A DNA stretch of 64,000 nucleotides, taken from IMG/VR virus record IMGVR_UViG_3300010373_000040, positions 21,240-85,239 of that record, one strand, 5' to 3'. Below the pieces are notes generated by a model. It was not told the DNA's origin. It was given only the letters and a program-made list of their open reading frames with translations, and ran no database searches. Shown in pieces: positions 38,540 to 46,929 of this stretch. Origin of the DNA: a virus. Position numbers and translations under genes: made by a program. Every line of letters begins with the position of its first letter. Position 1 is the first letter of the stretch.

Positions 38540-39256
38540 ATGCCAGATAATAAGCCAAAGAAAAAAGCTGCAGCAACTCCTAAACCTAGTGTTTTAAGAA
38601 TAGCTGATTATAATGAATATGTCTCTAGAAAAAGAGCCTATGATGATAGTTCCACCACCTATCAGAACTCTATAGACAATCATAATAAACTTTTAGCTAT
38701 AGGCATGAAGAAGACAGGCTCTTCTAAACCCACAAAAGATGAAGCTGATGAAATGCTAGTTACTGGTGGAACCATGAATAATTTTAAGCATTCTTATACA
38801 GATGAATCAGGTAATACAGTAAATAAGAAAGCTAAACTTTTTCAAACCACATCTTCTAAAATAGCTCCAGTTAAAACTAATACCTATACAGGAAAAGCTT
38901 TAACAGATGCTGATGGGGTATCTTATCAACAAGAAACTACCATTCCTATTTATAAAGCTCCTTCTCAGAGAGTAGCTTATGATGATTCTATTGATAGAAA
39001 GGCAGCAGAGATAGTTAAACAACAAGCTCCTGCAGAAAAGGCTAGAGATCTTCATGCTAAAAGAAGTGTAGGGGGCTATAAGAAGGTAGCTTCTTCTGAT
39101 CCTAAATATAAGAATTTGAGAGAATATTCTACCTACAAACAGAATTCTGATAGTTTGGTAGAAGATCCATTTAAGAAGAAAATGATTGAAAATAGAAATA
39201 AGACACTTTCTAAACCTACTACAAAGGCACTTCCTAAGAGAAATTCTGGAACTTGA
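38540..39256 (+). CDS. Hypothetical virion-region protein
   Basis: This 238-aa protein is very polar and low in hydrophobic residues, rich in Lys, Ser and Thr (MPDNKPKKKAAATPKPSVLR). It is probably largely disordered. It lies between portal and scaffold-like genes, so it may be a minor head or internal protein. No domain recognised. Confidence 0.7.
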   Translation: MPDNKPKKKAAATPKPSVLRIADYNEYVSRKRAYDDSSTTYQNSIDNHNKLLAIGMKKTGSSKPTKDEADEMLVTGGTMNNFKHSYTDESGNTVNKKAKLFQTTSSKIAPVKTNTYTGKALTDADGVSYQQETTIPIYKAPSQRVAYDDSIDRKAAEIVKQQAPAEKARDLHAKRSVGGYKKVASSDPKYKNLREYSTYKQNSDSLVEDPFKKKMIENRNKTLSKPTTKALPKRNSGT

Positions 39257-39323
39257 TAAGAAATAGGATAATAGAGTTTCTAGATTTTAAAAATAACAGA
39301 GGTTTTAACACAAACCTATTTTA

Positions 39324-39331
39324 TATATTTG
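39324..39331 (+). promoter_or_regulatory. Possible capsid-operon promoter (-7 element)
   Basis: TATATTTG lies 28 nt upstream of the scaffold-like start, in a 102-nt gap. A TTTG at the usual -33 spacing is absent. High capsid expression would be helped by a promoter here. Confidence 0.42.
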
Positions 39332-39358
39332 AGTACCTACACACTAAACTAAACACTT

Positions 39359-40435
39359 ATGAGTACTAAAGATAAAGATCCTTTAGAGGATATTGATTAT
39401 GCTAAGTTAAATGAACTTAGTACTACAGGAGGAACTAATGATGAATATCTACATCCTGAAGAAGAAACTGAGGAAACAGAAGAAACTACTGAAGAAGAGG
39501 TAGAAGAACAAGCTGAAGAAGGAAATATACCAGAAACTGTTTTAGACAGCACTGAAGAAAGTGGTATAGAGTTCTTTATTAGTGATTTTCAAACTAAAAC
39601 AGGTTTGGAGTTTTCTGATGAAGAATTAGAGGTAGCTGCTGGATTAGGAGAAGATATTGAATCACTTAGTGAATTAGCTCTATTAGCTGGTAGAAAGATA
39701 GCAAATGCAGAATTAGAAGGATTCTATGCAAAAAACCCTGACTTATATGAAGCACTTCTTTATAAGCAAGCTAATGGCTCTCTTAGTGGATTCGGTAAAG
39801 AAGTTGGTAGTCCCGACTATTCCACTTTAGATCTAGATGAGGTAGATAATCAAAAATTGATTTATACTGAATACAGGAGGTTAAAAGGAGATACTGATGA
39901 AGAAATTGCTGAAGCTATTGAGTTAGCTGAAACAAAGAATATTCTTCAAAAGAAAGCTGAGGATGCTAAAGAAGTAGTAACTAAACATTTTGCTAAAGCA
40001 GAAGAAACTAGAAAGAAGAATCTAGAGATTACTATAGCAAAAGAAAGAGAAGAAGAACAAGCTATTGTAAAGCAGGTCTTTGATATTATTGATACTGGAA
40101 AGATAATGGGTGTTCAATTATCTAAGAAGGAGCAACAAGAATTTAAGGACTTCTTAGCTAAACCTGTAGATAAAGATGCTAATACAGCAAAAAGTTTAGC
40201 TTACGATAAGCTGACTATTGAGCAAGAACTTCTTATTGATATGTTTGTAAAGAATGGGTTTAAGAACATAGCTGCAATTGAAAAACCAACTGTAGATAAG
40301 CTTAAAAAACTTAAAGAAAACCTAAAAAATAGAATTCCTCCGGTGGGTGATACCAAGAAAGGTCAAGATTTGAAGCAAGGGACAGGAGCTGATGAATTTG
40401 ACTTTAAGGCAATGGAGGAGATGCTTAAAAAGTAA
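39359..40435 (+). CDS. Scaffold-like acidic protein
   Basis: This 358-aa protein has an extremely acidic N-terminus (EETEETEETTEEEVEEQAEE near 36-60), a helical coiled centre and a Lys-rich C-terminal region (PTVDKLKKLKENLKNR). Such a layout directly before the capsid gene is typical of phage scaffolding proteins. The role is inferred from position and composition. The leader ACTAAACACTTATG fits the recurring motif. Confidence 0.72.
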   Translation: MSTKDKDPLEDIDYAKLNELSTTGGTNDEYLHPEEETEETEETTEEEVEEQAEEGNIPETVLDSTEESGIEFFISDFQTKTGLEFSDEELEVAAGLGEDIESLSELALLAGRKIANAELEGFYAKNPDLYEALLYKQANGSLSGFGKEVGSPDYSTLDLDEVDNQKLIYTEYRRLKGDTDEEIAEAIELAETKNILQKKAEDAKEVVTKHFAKAEETRKKNLEITIAKEREEEQAIVKQVFDIIDTGKIMGVQLSKKEQQEFKDFLAKPVDKDANTAKSLAYDKLTIEQELLIDMFVKNGFKNIAAIEKPTVDKLKKLKENLKNRIPPVGDTKKGQDLKQGTGADEFDFKAMEEMLKK

Positions 40436-40458
40436 AAACTAAATTTAATATATAAACT

Positions 40459-41907
40459 ATGGCTAATTTTAATCAGAAACTCAGCTTATATACAGATACG
40501 TATAATACGGATAAGTATACCAGCATTAACTACCTAGCTGCTGGAAAGCTTGCAGCTGCTGAGGAGTTAACCACTACAGTTGTTCAATTGTATGGTAACT
40601 GGTCAGACAGGTTCCCTCTTTATCTATCTACAAAAGGTAGAAAAGGTGGTACTAAAATGATCAAGTCTCCAGATGCTTTGTTCACTATCCCTATTATGGG
40701 TAAACCAAAGAAGTCTTCCTCTATTGCTAAAACAATCTATGCTGCTACAGATAAGATTGGTGCTGGTAAAGCAGAGTTCTACATCTACATGGTAGATAAG
40801 TGGTTGAAAAAAGGTGACATTGTTGAAACATACAAAAAGAATAAACTTAAAATCCAAGAACAAGATAGAGAAGAAGGTGGCTATTACAGGTATATTGCTC
40901 AAGTAGTAGGTGCTGATTCTTTGAACTACCTTACTAATGATGAGATTTCTCCAGGTAGAAAACTAGCTGTGATGTACCAAGGTGCTGGTCTTGTTAATTC
41001 TAGAGGTAGAGAATCCCGTTCTCAAGCTCCTGCTAGAATGCAGAACCAATGTGCTTTCTTGAGAAATTCTTATAATTGGAAAGGCAATATTGAAAATAAA
41101 GTTATGGCTATTGATTTGCCTACAATGAGTGGTACTACTACTTTGTGGCAACAATGGGAGTTGTTTCAATTGGAACTTCACCAAATGGAAGAGACTGAAA
41201 ACTACTTGTGGTATTCAGAATGGAACAGATCCCCTGAAGGTATTGTAATGGATACAGATCCTGATACTGGAGAGAAAATGCCATTTGGTTCTGGTTTGCT
41301 AGAACAAATCCCTAATCAATCTACTTATGGTCAATTGACTGTAGAGAAGATTAAAAGAGTAGTGCGTGATGTAATGTATAACTCTGCTGCTGATAAAGTA
41401 CGTGAAATTACTCTTTATACAGGTAGAGGTGGTCAAGAACAATTTGACCTTGCAATGAAATCAGATCTAGTAGGAATGGGTTACCAATATCAACAATCTA
41501 CTAAACAGATCTCAGGAACTCCAAACTCTCATGATCTAGTTTACGGATCTTACTTTGGTACTTTCAAACATGTTGATGGTCACACAGTATCTATCAAGTA
41601 TCTACCATTACTAGATCTTGGTGCTAGAGCTGAAGCTGCTCCTAAACATCCTTTGTCAGGTCTTCCAATTACATCTTATGATATGTATTTTGTAGATGAG
41701 TCAGTGATTGATGGTATGCCAAACATCCAGTATGTTCAAGAAGAAGGTAGACAAGAAATCAAGAAATTCATTTATGGTTTGAATGCTAAAGACCAAAATA
41801 TAATATCTTCTGATGCAGATGCTTCTTCTGTACAAATGGGTAGATCAGTGGGTATCCACATGTTTAATCCTATCAACTCATTCAAGTTAATTTGTAACTT
41901 GTCTTAA
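40459..41907 (+). CDS. Major capsid protein
   Basis: This 482-aa protein is the right length and position for the crAss-like HK97-fold capsid protein: after the scaffold-like gene and before a strong terminator. It begins MANFNQKLSLYTDTYNTDKY and contains RMQNQCAFLRNSYNWKGNIE and GHTVSIKYLPLLDLG, typical of the family. Translation should be strong. Codons are unusually even and the gene stands in its own promoter-terminator unit with the scaffold-like gene. Confidence 0.85.
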   Translation: MANFNQKLSLYTDTYNTDKYTSINYLAAGKLAAAEELTTTVVQLYGNWSDRFPLYLSTKGRKGGTKMIKSPDALFTIPIMGKPKKSSSIAKTIYAATDKIGAGKAEFYIYMVDKWLKKGDIVETYKKNKLKIQEQDREEGGYYRYIAQVVGADSLNYLTNDEISPGRKLAVMYQGAGLVNSRGRESRSQAPARMQNQCAFLRNSYNWKGNIENKVMAIDLPTMSGTTTLWQQWELFQLELHQMEETENYLWYSEWNRSPEGIVMDTDPDTGEKMPFGSGLLEQIPNQSTYGQLTVEKIKRVVRDVMYNSAADKVREITLYTGRGGQEQFDLAMKSDLVGMGYQYQQSTKQISGTPNSHDLVYGSYFGTFKHVDGHTVSIKYLPLLDLGARAEAAPKHPLSGLPITSYDMYFVDESVIDGMPNIQYVQEEGRQEIKKFIYGLNAKDQNIISSDADASSVQMGRSVGIHMFNPINSFKLICNLS

Positions 41908-41929
41908 TTATCAATAAGTACACAATAAG

Positions 41930-41957
41930 AAAGGGGAGCATAAACAACTCCCCTTTT
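41930..41957 (+). terminator. Rho-independent terminator after the capsid gene
   Basis: AAAGGGGAG (41930-41938) pairs with CTCCCCTTT (41948-41956), followed by T-rich sequence. It is perfect over 9 bp and would reduce transcription of the downstream structural genes. Confidence 0.85.
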
Positions 41958-41983
41958 ATTTATAACCTAAACCAAATACTAAA

Positions 41984-42886
41984 ATGACTGAGCAAAAATT
42001 TGTAACACTTAGAGTAAAACCTAATGGTAGAATCCCTGCAGAAATTCATTCTGACACTAAATACTACTTAGGTAGTGGTTTTGATTCTGAAACTAATGAT
42101 GTTTTGAGAGGGCTTACTCTAGATGAAGAAAGAGTTCTACTACCTACTATGAAAGGTATTGGTTGTACTGCAGATTCCCCAGAGTTCTATGATAAAGTAA
42201 GGACATTCTGGAATAACATTGATATAGAAATAGATCCCGTATTAGGCAAGAAACTTAATGTAACTACTACAGAAGCAGAGGTTAAGTTTGTAAGAGATGG
42301 TAAGCAAATTACTGAAAAAATGCAAATGCCAGTAAATAAGGTTGATTATATTCATTACAGGTTAGCATTGAAGCATTCAGAAGTGGCTCCTAATCTTGCA
42401 GAATGTAGATCTAGAAAACAATTCATGTGCTATATTGAAGATCTTGGAGCTGAAACCAAATCCAAAACAGAAGCTTTAGCTATCAGAAATAAAGCAAGAA
42501 CTAAATATTTGGAAATTGCTGGAGGTGAAGTTAAGGATGAATCTGTATTAAGGTCTATTGCTGTAGCTATGAAGGACATTCATAATATGACAATTCCTTC
42601 TACTAAGGAAGGATTACTTATATTTATTGAAGAAGTTTCAGAGAAATATCCAGAAGCATTTACCGCTACTGCTTCAGATCCTAATCTAAAAGATAGAGCT
42701 TTTGTAATGGAGTTGTTGAATTACAACATCATTACTTCTGTAGCTAATAGTATTTTTGATGAGGCTTTAGGTATAGATGCAGTAGCTGATTCTCTAGATG
42801 CCTACATTAAACTAATTAACCTGGAGGGCAGATCTACCTACAAAGGGCAGAAGAAAGCACAACTACAAGCTAAAAAAGGTAAATAA
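41984..42886 (+). CDS. Conserved virion protein after the capsid gene
   Basis: This 300-aa protein begins MTEQKFVTLRVKPNGRIPAE. It is mixed alpha/beta with a basic end (KKAQLQAKKGK). Position right after the capsid gene suggests a head-completion or auxiliary capsid protein. The leader CTAAACCAAATACTAAAATG is nearly the same as two early-gene leaders. It shares one base with the next start. Confidence 0.75.
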   Translation: MTEQKFVTLRVKPNGRIPAEIHSDTKYYLGSGFDSETNDVLRGLTLDEERVLLPTMKGIGCTADSPEFYDKVRTFWNNIDIEIDPVLGKKLNVTTTEAEVKFVRDGKQITEKMQMPVNKVDYIHYRLALKHSEVAPNLAECRSRKQFMCYIEDLGAETKSKTEALAIRNKARTKYLEIAGGEVKDESVLRSIAVAMKDIHNMTIPSTKEGLLIFIEEVSEKYPEAFTATASDPNLKDRAFVMELLNYNIITSVANSIFDEALGIDAVADSLDAYIKLINLEGRSTYKGQKKAQLQAKKGK

Positions 42887-43575
42887 TGAAAATATCCGAG
42901 ATATTTTATGAGGTTGACCAGAATATGCAAAATATGGGGAGTTATGTTTTTGGAAACATGCTACCTCAAGAACTTGCATTACAATGGGATAGAACTGTAA
43001 ATAAATACTTGGATAGCTATCTTAAACCTAGTGTAGCAGGGAATCTAGAGGGTATTGATGAAATTCAAATAGACATTGATACCCTCAGATTACTTAAAAT
43101 CATAGATGCTCCAATAACACTAACAGCAGGTGTCGGCACTCTACCAGCAGATTACAGAAACTTACTAAATGACAGAAGTCTTGTTACAGTATGTGGGAAT
43201 CCTCAGATTGTACCTAATAGGTTATTTGGAGATGAGGATTTATATCAAATTTTACAGAATCCTTTCACAAAGCCTAAATTACTCAGTCCTATCTCTCGCA
43301 TTTATGGTAATAGCATCAAAATCTACACAGACAACTTTGTTGTCCCAACTGTGTATATAGACTATATTCGTAAGCCAGTAAGTCTAACAGATTTAGGTTT
43401 AACATTTCCTAATACCTACTATGACACTGGATTTATGAATTATGACTACCAGGAATTCCCAACACAAGCCCTGCAAGTTATAATAGACAATATGAGAGAC
43501 AGATTGTTAGAGCTGGTAGAATCAGATAGATTGCCTTCAGCAGTTCAAGAAAGTCAGGATTTTGGTAAAAAGTAA
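42886..43575 (+). CDS. Putative head-tail connector (ring) protein
   Basis: This 229-aa protein begins MKISEIFYEVDQNMQNMGSY and includes IDAPITLTAGVGTLPADYRN, a pattern of connector or adaptor proteins that fold as helical bundles with a beta arm. In crAss-like phages, ring proteins follow the capsid genes. The assignment is by position and general layout. Confidence 0.65.
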   Translation: MKISEIFYEVDQNMQNMGSYVFGNMLPQELALQWDRTVNKYLDSYLKPSVAGNLEGIDEIQIDIDTLRLLKIIDAPITLTAGVGTLPADYRNLLNDRSLVTVCGNPQIVPNRLFGDEDLYQILQNPFTKPKLLSPISRIYGNSIKIYTDNFVVPTVYIDYIRKPVSLTDLGLTFPNTYYDTGFMNYDYQEFPTQALQVIIDNMRDRLLELVESDRLPSAVQESQDFGKK

Positions 43576-43596
43576 AAACTATAAAAACGATAAACT

Positions 43597-44916
43597 ATGA
43601 AGGAATTCTTAATTTCAAAAGCCACAGTATACGCTGGCTCTAAAGCTGCACCAACAACTGTTAGTTCAGCTACAACTCCTGATCTATTAGCTGATGGAGC
43701 TGTAGGTATTTATTACAGAGATCTATCTACTGGTACAGGTAAATTAGTCTTATTGACTGCTGCTGTAACTGGTAACATCTCTGAGACAGATATTATCTTC
43801 GCTCAAGGTACAGCCTCTGGTTGTGTAGTATGTAAAACGGTAAAAGCTAAGAATGCTATTAGTGTATACGCTGCTGAATATGCTGCTACTATTAAACAAG
43901 TATCTTTCTTAGGTTTTAATGGTGTTGCTGGTTCTTTAAATTTGAACCTTGCTACATTAGTAGACTATACTGATGCTGGTGTAGAAATTATCTCTAGGTT
44001 GGGTAAACCAAATCCTGAAGATGATTATACTTCTTCTTCTGCAACACTTATGGCTGTTGACACAGCTTACACTGCTGCTGGAAAAGTATCTGCTGCTATT
44101 AACAACGACAAGAAAGCTTTCTCTTATGTGATTGCCAATCTTCAAGTAGGAGCTGTAACAGCTACTGCTGCTTCTGGAGCAACATTCTTAAAAGGCTCTG
44201 CTTCTGTAACAGGTATTACTGCTGGTCTTACTACTGGTAACTATCTTACTCTTACAGTTGATCCTCAGACAGGTCTTATTGTAGCTATTGCTACTGCAAA
44301 CTCTATCTCTCAGCTTTATAAACTGACTGTATCTGGATCTACTGTTACATTAGATAGACCGTTTGAAGGTGCTTCTCAAACAGTATCTGCTACAGCTTTC
44401 AATGCTGCTACTACATCTTCTGGTACTGCTCCTACATCTGTAGGTCTTGCTATAGTAGGTGCTGTATCTCAATACCAACAATTCTCTGCTCTTGGAGAAG
44501 GTGCTTTTGTAAATGCTACTAGAACTCAACCTTCTGATGGTGCGCCTGCAGTAGGAATGTTCCCTGGAGCTGGTACAGTAGATCAAGTTCAAGCCTTAGA
44601 AGCAACCTACTTCCAAAATGCTGGATTCTGGGATACAGCAGATAAGTACATTAGAGGTCCAGTATCTCAAGTAGATACTACTAAGATTTATGATGTATAC
44701 TTCATGAAATTTGCTAACGTGTTTAATTCTTATGCTCCTCAAGAAGCTAGACTTACTGAAGAATATGAGATTAGACTTGCTGTAGTAGGTGGATCAGGTA
44801 ACCCCGCTGGTAATGCTATTATAGATGCAATCATTGTGTCATTGTTCTCTACTACTACTACTCCGGTATCTGTAGGTGAAACAATTAAAGAAGGACCTTT
44901 GAATCCTGCAGCTTAA
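43597..44916 (+). CDS. Ala/Ser/Thr-rich structural protein
   Basis: This 439-aa protein begins MKEFLISKATVYAGSKAAPT and is rich in Ala, Thr, Ser and Gly with a beta-rich middle. It could be a head decoration, fibre or tail-tube protein. It follows the connector-like gene and precedes a strong terminator, suggesting abundant expression. There is no recognised catalytic motif. Confidence 0.72.
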   Translation: MKEFLISKATVYAGSKAAPTTVSSATTPDLLADGAVGIYYRDLSTGTGKLVLLTAAVTGNISETDIIFAQGTASGCVVCKTVKAKNAISVYAAEYAATIKQVSFLGFNGVAGSLNLNLATLVDYTDAGVEIISRLGKPNPEDDYTSSSATLMAVDTAYTAAGKVSAAINNDKKAFSYVIANLQVGAVTATAASGATFLKGSASVTGITAGLTTGNYLTLTVDPQTGLIVAIATANSISQLYKLTVSGSTVTLDRPFEGASQTVSATAFNAATTSSGTAPTSVGLAIVGAVSQYQQFSALGEGAFVNATRTQPSDGAPAVGMFPGAGTVDQVQALEATYFQNAGFWDTADKYIRGPVSQVDTTKIYDVYFMKFANVFNSYAPQEARLTEEYEIRLAVVGGSGNPAGNAIIDAIIVSLFSTTTTPVSVGETIKEGPLNPAA

Positions 44917-44938
44917 TCTCTTTAGTGTTTAGGTGTTT

Positions 44939-44976
44939 AAGGGCAGTTGGATTAAATATCTGGCTGCCCTTTTTTA
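44939..44976 (+). terminator. Rho-independent terminator
   Basis: AAGGGCAG (44939-44946) pairs perfectly with CTGCCCTT (44964-44971), followed by TTTTT. It separates the head genes from the tail genes. Confidence 0.82.
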
Positions 44977-44994
44977 CAGTTTAAAGAAAGTATT

Positions 44995-45657
44995 ATGGTA
45001 GAAGCTAATATTAGCCTAAACAAATTGGCATATAATTTTGCACTTGTTAGAAATAGACAGTATGATAACTATTTTATAGAGAAGGTGAAAATGGACTGCA
45101 TTGGTGTGCGGGCTATGTTGATTAGGAGAGATCTTGAGAGAAATGGTATCTCTAGGGAGTTTCTACAATCGTTAGGTTGTATACCTTTGGTGTGTGCTGA
45201 TCCTAAAGAATGTTGTGTAGGTCTTCCTGCAGAATATGAACTGTTAAGAACAGATAGAAAAGTCCCTAAACCAGCTAGAACTAAAGACTCTGATAGTTTT
45301 TATTTTGTAGGAACTGTAGATAAGAGAAAATCATTCTATGAGATTCCTTTTGAGCTTTATGATTTTGTAGGTTATAATAAGTATACAGGAAATTTAACTT
45401 ACTATATCTACATGAATGATTATGTATATATAGTAAACCCTCCTACAGATACATTCAAATGGCTTAATATTACTTCTGTATTTGCAGATCCTAGACAAAT
45501 AGCTGATTTTCAAACATGTGAAGGAGATTGCTATTCAGATGATGATCCTTTCCCTTTATCAGAAGATTTGTTACCTTTACTTATGGCTGAGTTACTTAGA
45601 ATGTATTCTCAAGATCTGCCTACTGAAGACAAAGAAGTAAGGGTTAATAATAACTAA
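44995..45657 (+). CDS. Hypothetical structural protein
   Basis: This 220-aa protein begins MVEANISLNKLAYNFALVRN and has several Cys (LGCIPLVCADPKECCVG) and an acidic C-terminus. It lies between the terminator and the connector-type 254-aa gene. Probably a minor head-tail joining protein; not confirmed. Confidence 0.68.
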   Translation: MVEANISLNKLAYNFALVRNRQYDNYFIEKVKMDCIGVRAMLIRRDLERNGISREFLQSLGCIPLVCADPKECCVGLPAEYELLRTDRKVPKPARTKDSDSFYFVGTVDKRKSFYEIPFELYDFVGYNKYTGNLTYYIYMNDYVYIVNPPTDTFKWLNITSVFADPRQIADFQTCEGDCYSDDDPFPLSEDLLPLLMAELLRMYSQDLPTEDKEVRVNNN

Positions 45658-45659
45658 AT

Positions 45660-46166
45660 ATGAAGAAAAAGAGGATTCTTTCAGATATTGTAAACAAAGA
45701 TTTCTATAGAAACTATTGTGCTACAGTTAAAAGTCCAGTATCTGAAAAAGTCTTTACTAGAGTATTAGATGCTCATAATGTTGAAATGTATAACTTAGTA
45801 GTAGATGGTTTTAGAGTCTATTTCCACAAAGGATTAAGTACATTTTCCATTATAGAGAAAAAGAGATATTTCAGAACTATGAAGAATGGAGAACCTATTC
45901 TTCCTGTTAACTGGAGTCTCACTAAATCTAGAAATGAGTATGATGAAAAAGGTTTCTTAGTAAGACAGTATATAATTGAAGATTACTATTATAAAGTAGC
46001 ATGGTATAAGTATTATGCTGAATATGCTATTAAGTATAAATTTATTCCTTGTAAAGCCTTTAGAATGAGCATATTTCAAAGAATAAAAGCTGATCCTTTG
46101 ATCAAGTTTAAATATAGAAGTAATGTTAGTGAAGTGAGACACTACGGTAAAGATAAAAACGTATGA
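45660..46166 (+). CDS. Hypothetical structural protein
   Basis: This 168-aa, basic and Tyr-rich protein begins MKKKRILSDIVNKDFYRNYC. It overlaps the next gene by 4 nt (ATGA) and follows the 220-aa gene by 2 nt. The function is unknown. Confidence 0.68.
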   Translation: MKKKRILSDIVNKDFYRNYCATVKSPVSEKVFTRVLDAHNVEMYNLVVDGFRVYFHKGLSTFSIIEKKRYFRTMKNGEPILPVNWSLTKSRNEYDEKGFLVRQYIIEDYYYKVAWYKYYAEYAIKYKFIPCKAFRMSIFQRIKADPLIKFKYRSNVSEVRHYGKDKNV

Positions 46167-46927
46167 TATACAAAACCACCTCTTATAAGCAAGTAGTTAC
46201 AAAGGTACAGAGAGACTTTAATCTTACAGGTGGGAATTGGGTTGCCGCTACTCCTGAATGGATAGGCGAGTGCTTGGCTGAGATAGGTTGTCATGCTCAC
46301 TTAGAGAGAATATCATGTGAATTAGAGGTGAGTAATCATAGAGTACCTTATCCGTGTAATCTGGAATCTACATTAGCTATTGAATATCATGGTCATAATT
46401 TGAAGAAAGGAGGTAGTTTAAGAGCTGGTTCTTTTAAAAGACCTTATGTATCAGAAGATGGTTTTTATGGTGGAGTTTTTCCATTAGTAGATCCAGACAC
46501 TAATTCTGTAGAGGAACAAAAAGTGATGAGTCTTGGTAGATATACTGAGAATTATTATATGGAAAATCCTGACTACATTATCACATCTTTTGAATGTGGT
46601 ACTATAACTTTACATTATCAGGGTTATAAATTAGATGAAGATGGTATGCCAGTGGTTCCAGATTCTTCTGAACATAGAGAAGCATTAGCTTTTTATATCC
46701 TCTATAAATATCTTAGTAGAGGTAATCAACATAAAGTGTGGGGTGTTAAAGATGCCTATGATATGTGGGTTAAATATAAAGCTAAGGCTCAGAATATGGC
46801 TAAATTCCCAGATATTCAATCTATGGAAAGATTTACTAATATGTGGGCCAGAATCAAAACTGATCATTTCTTGAATGATAAGTTTTTTGAGAGTAGTGAG
46901 CATAAGGGCAGCAATTACAATATATAA
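46163..46927 (+). CDS. Putative tail ring/hub adaptor protein
   Basis: This 254-aa protein begins MIYKTTSYKQVVTKVQRDFN. The PEWIGECLAEIGCHAHLERI helix, then a beta-rich centre, is characteristic of ring proteins of crAss-like and P22-like podoviruses that join portal and tail. It lies immediately upstream of the muzzle gene. The assignment is by layout. Confidence 0.68.
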   Translation: MIYKTTSYKQVVTKVQRDFNLTGGNWVAATPEWIGECLAEIGCHAHLERISCELEVSNHRVPYPCNLESTLAIEYHGHNLKKGGSLRAGSFKRPYVSEDGFYGGVFPLVDPDTNSVEEQKVMSLGRYTENYYMENPDYIITSFECGTITLHYQGYKLDEDGMPVVPDSSEHREALAFYILYKYLSRGNQHKVWGVKDAYDMWVKYKAKAQNMAKFPDIQSMERFTNMWARIKTDHFLNDKFFESSEHKGSNYNI

Positions 46928-46929
46928 GT

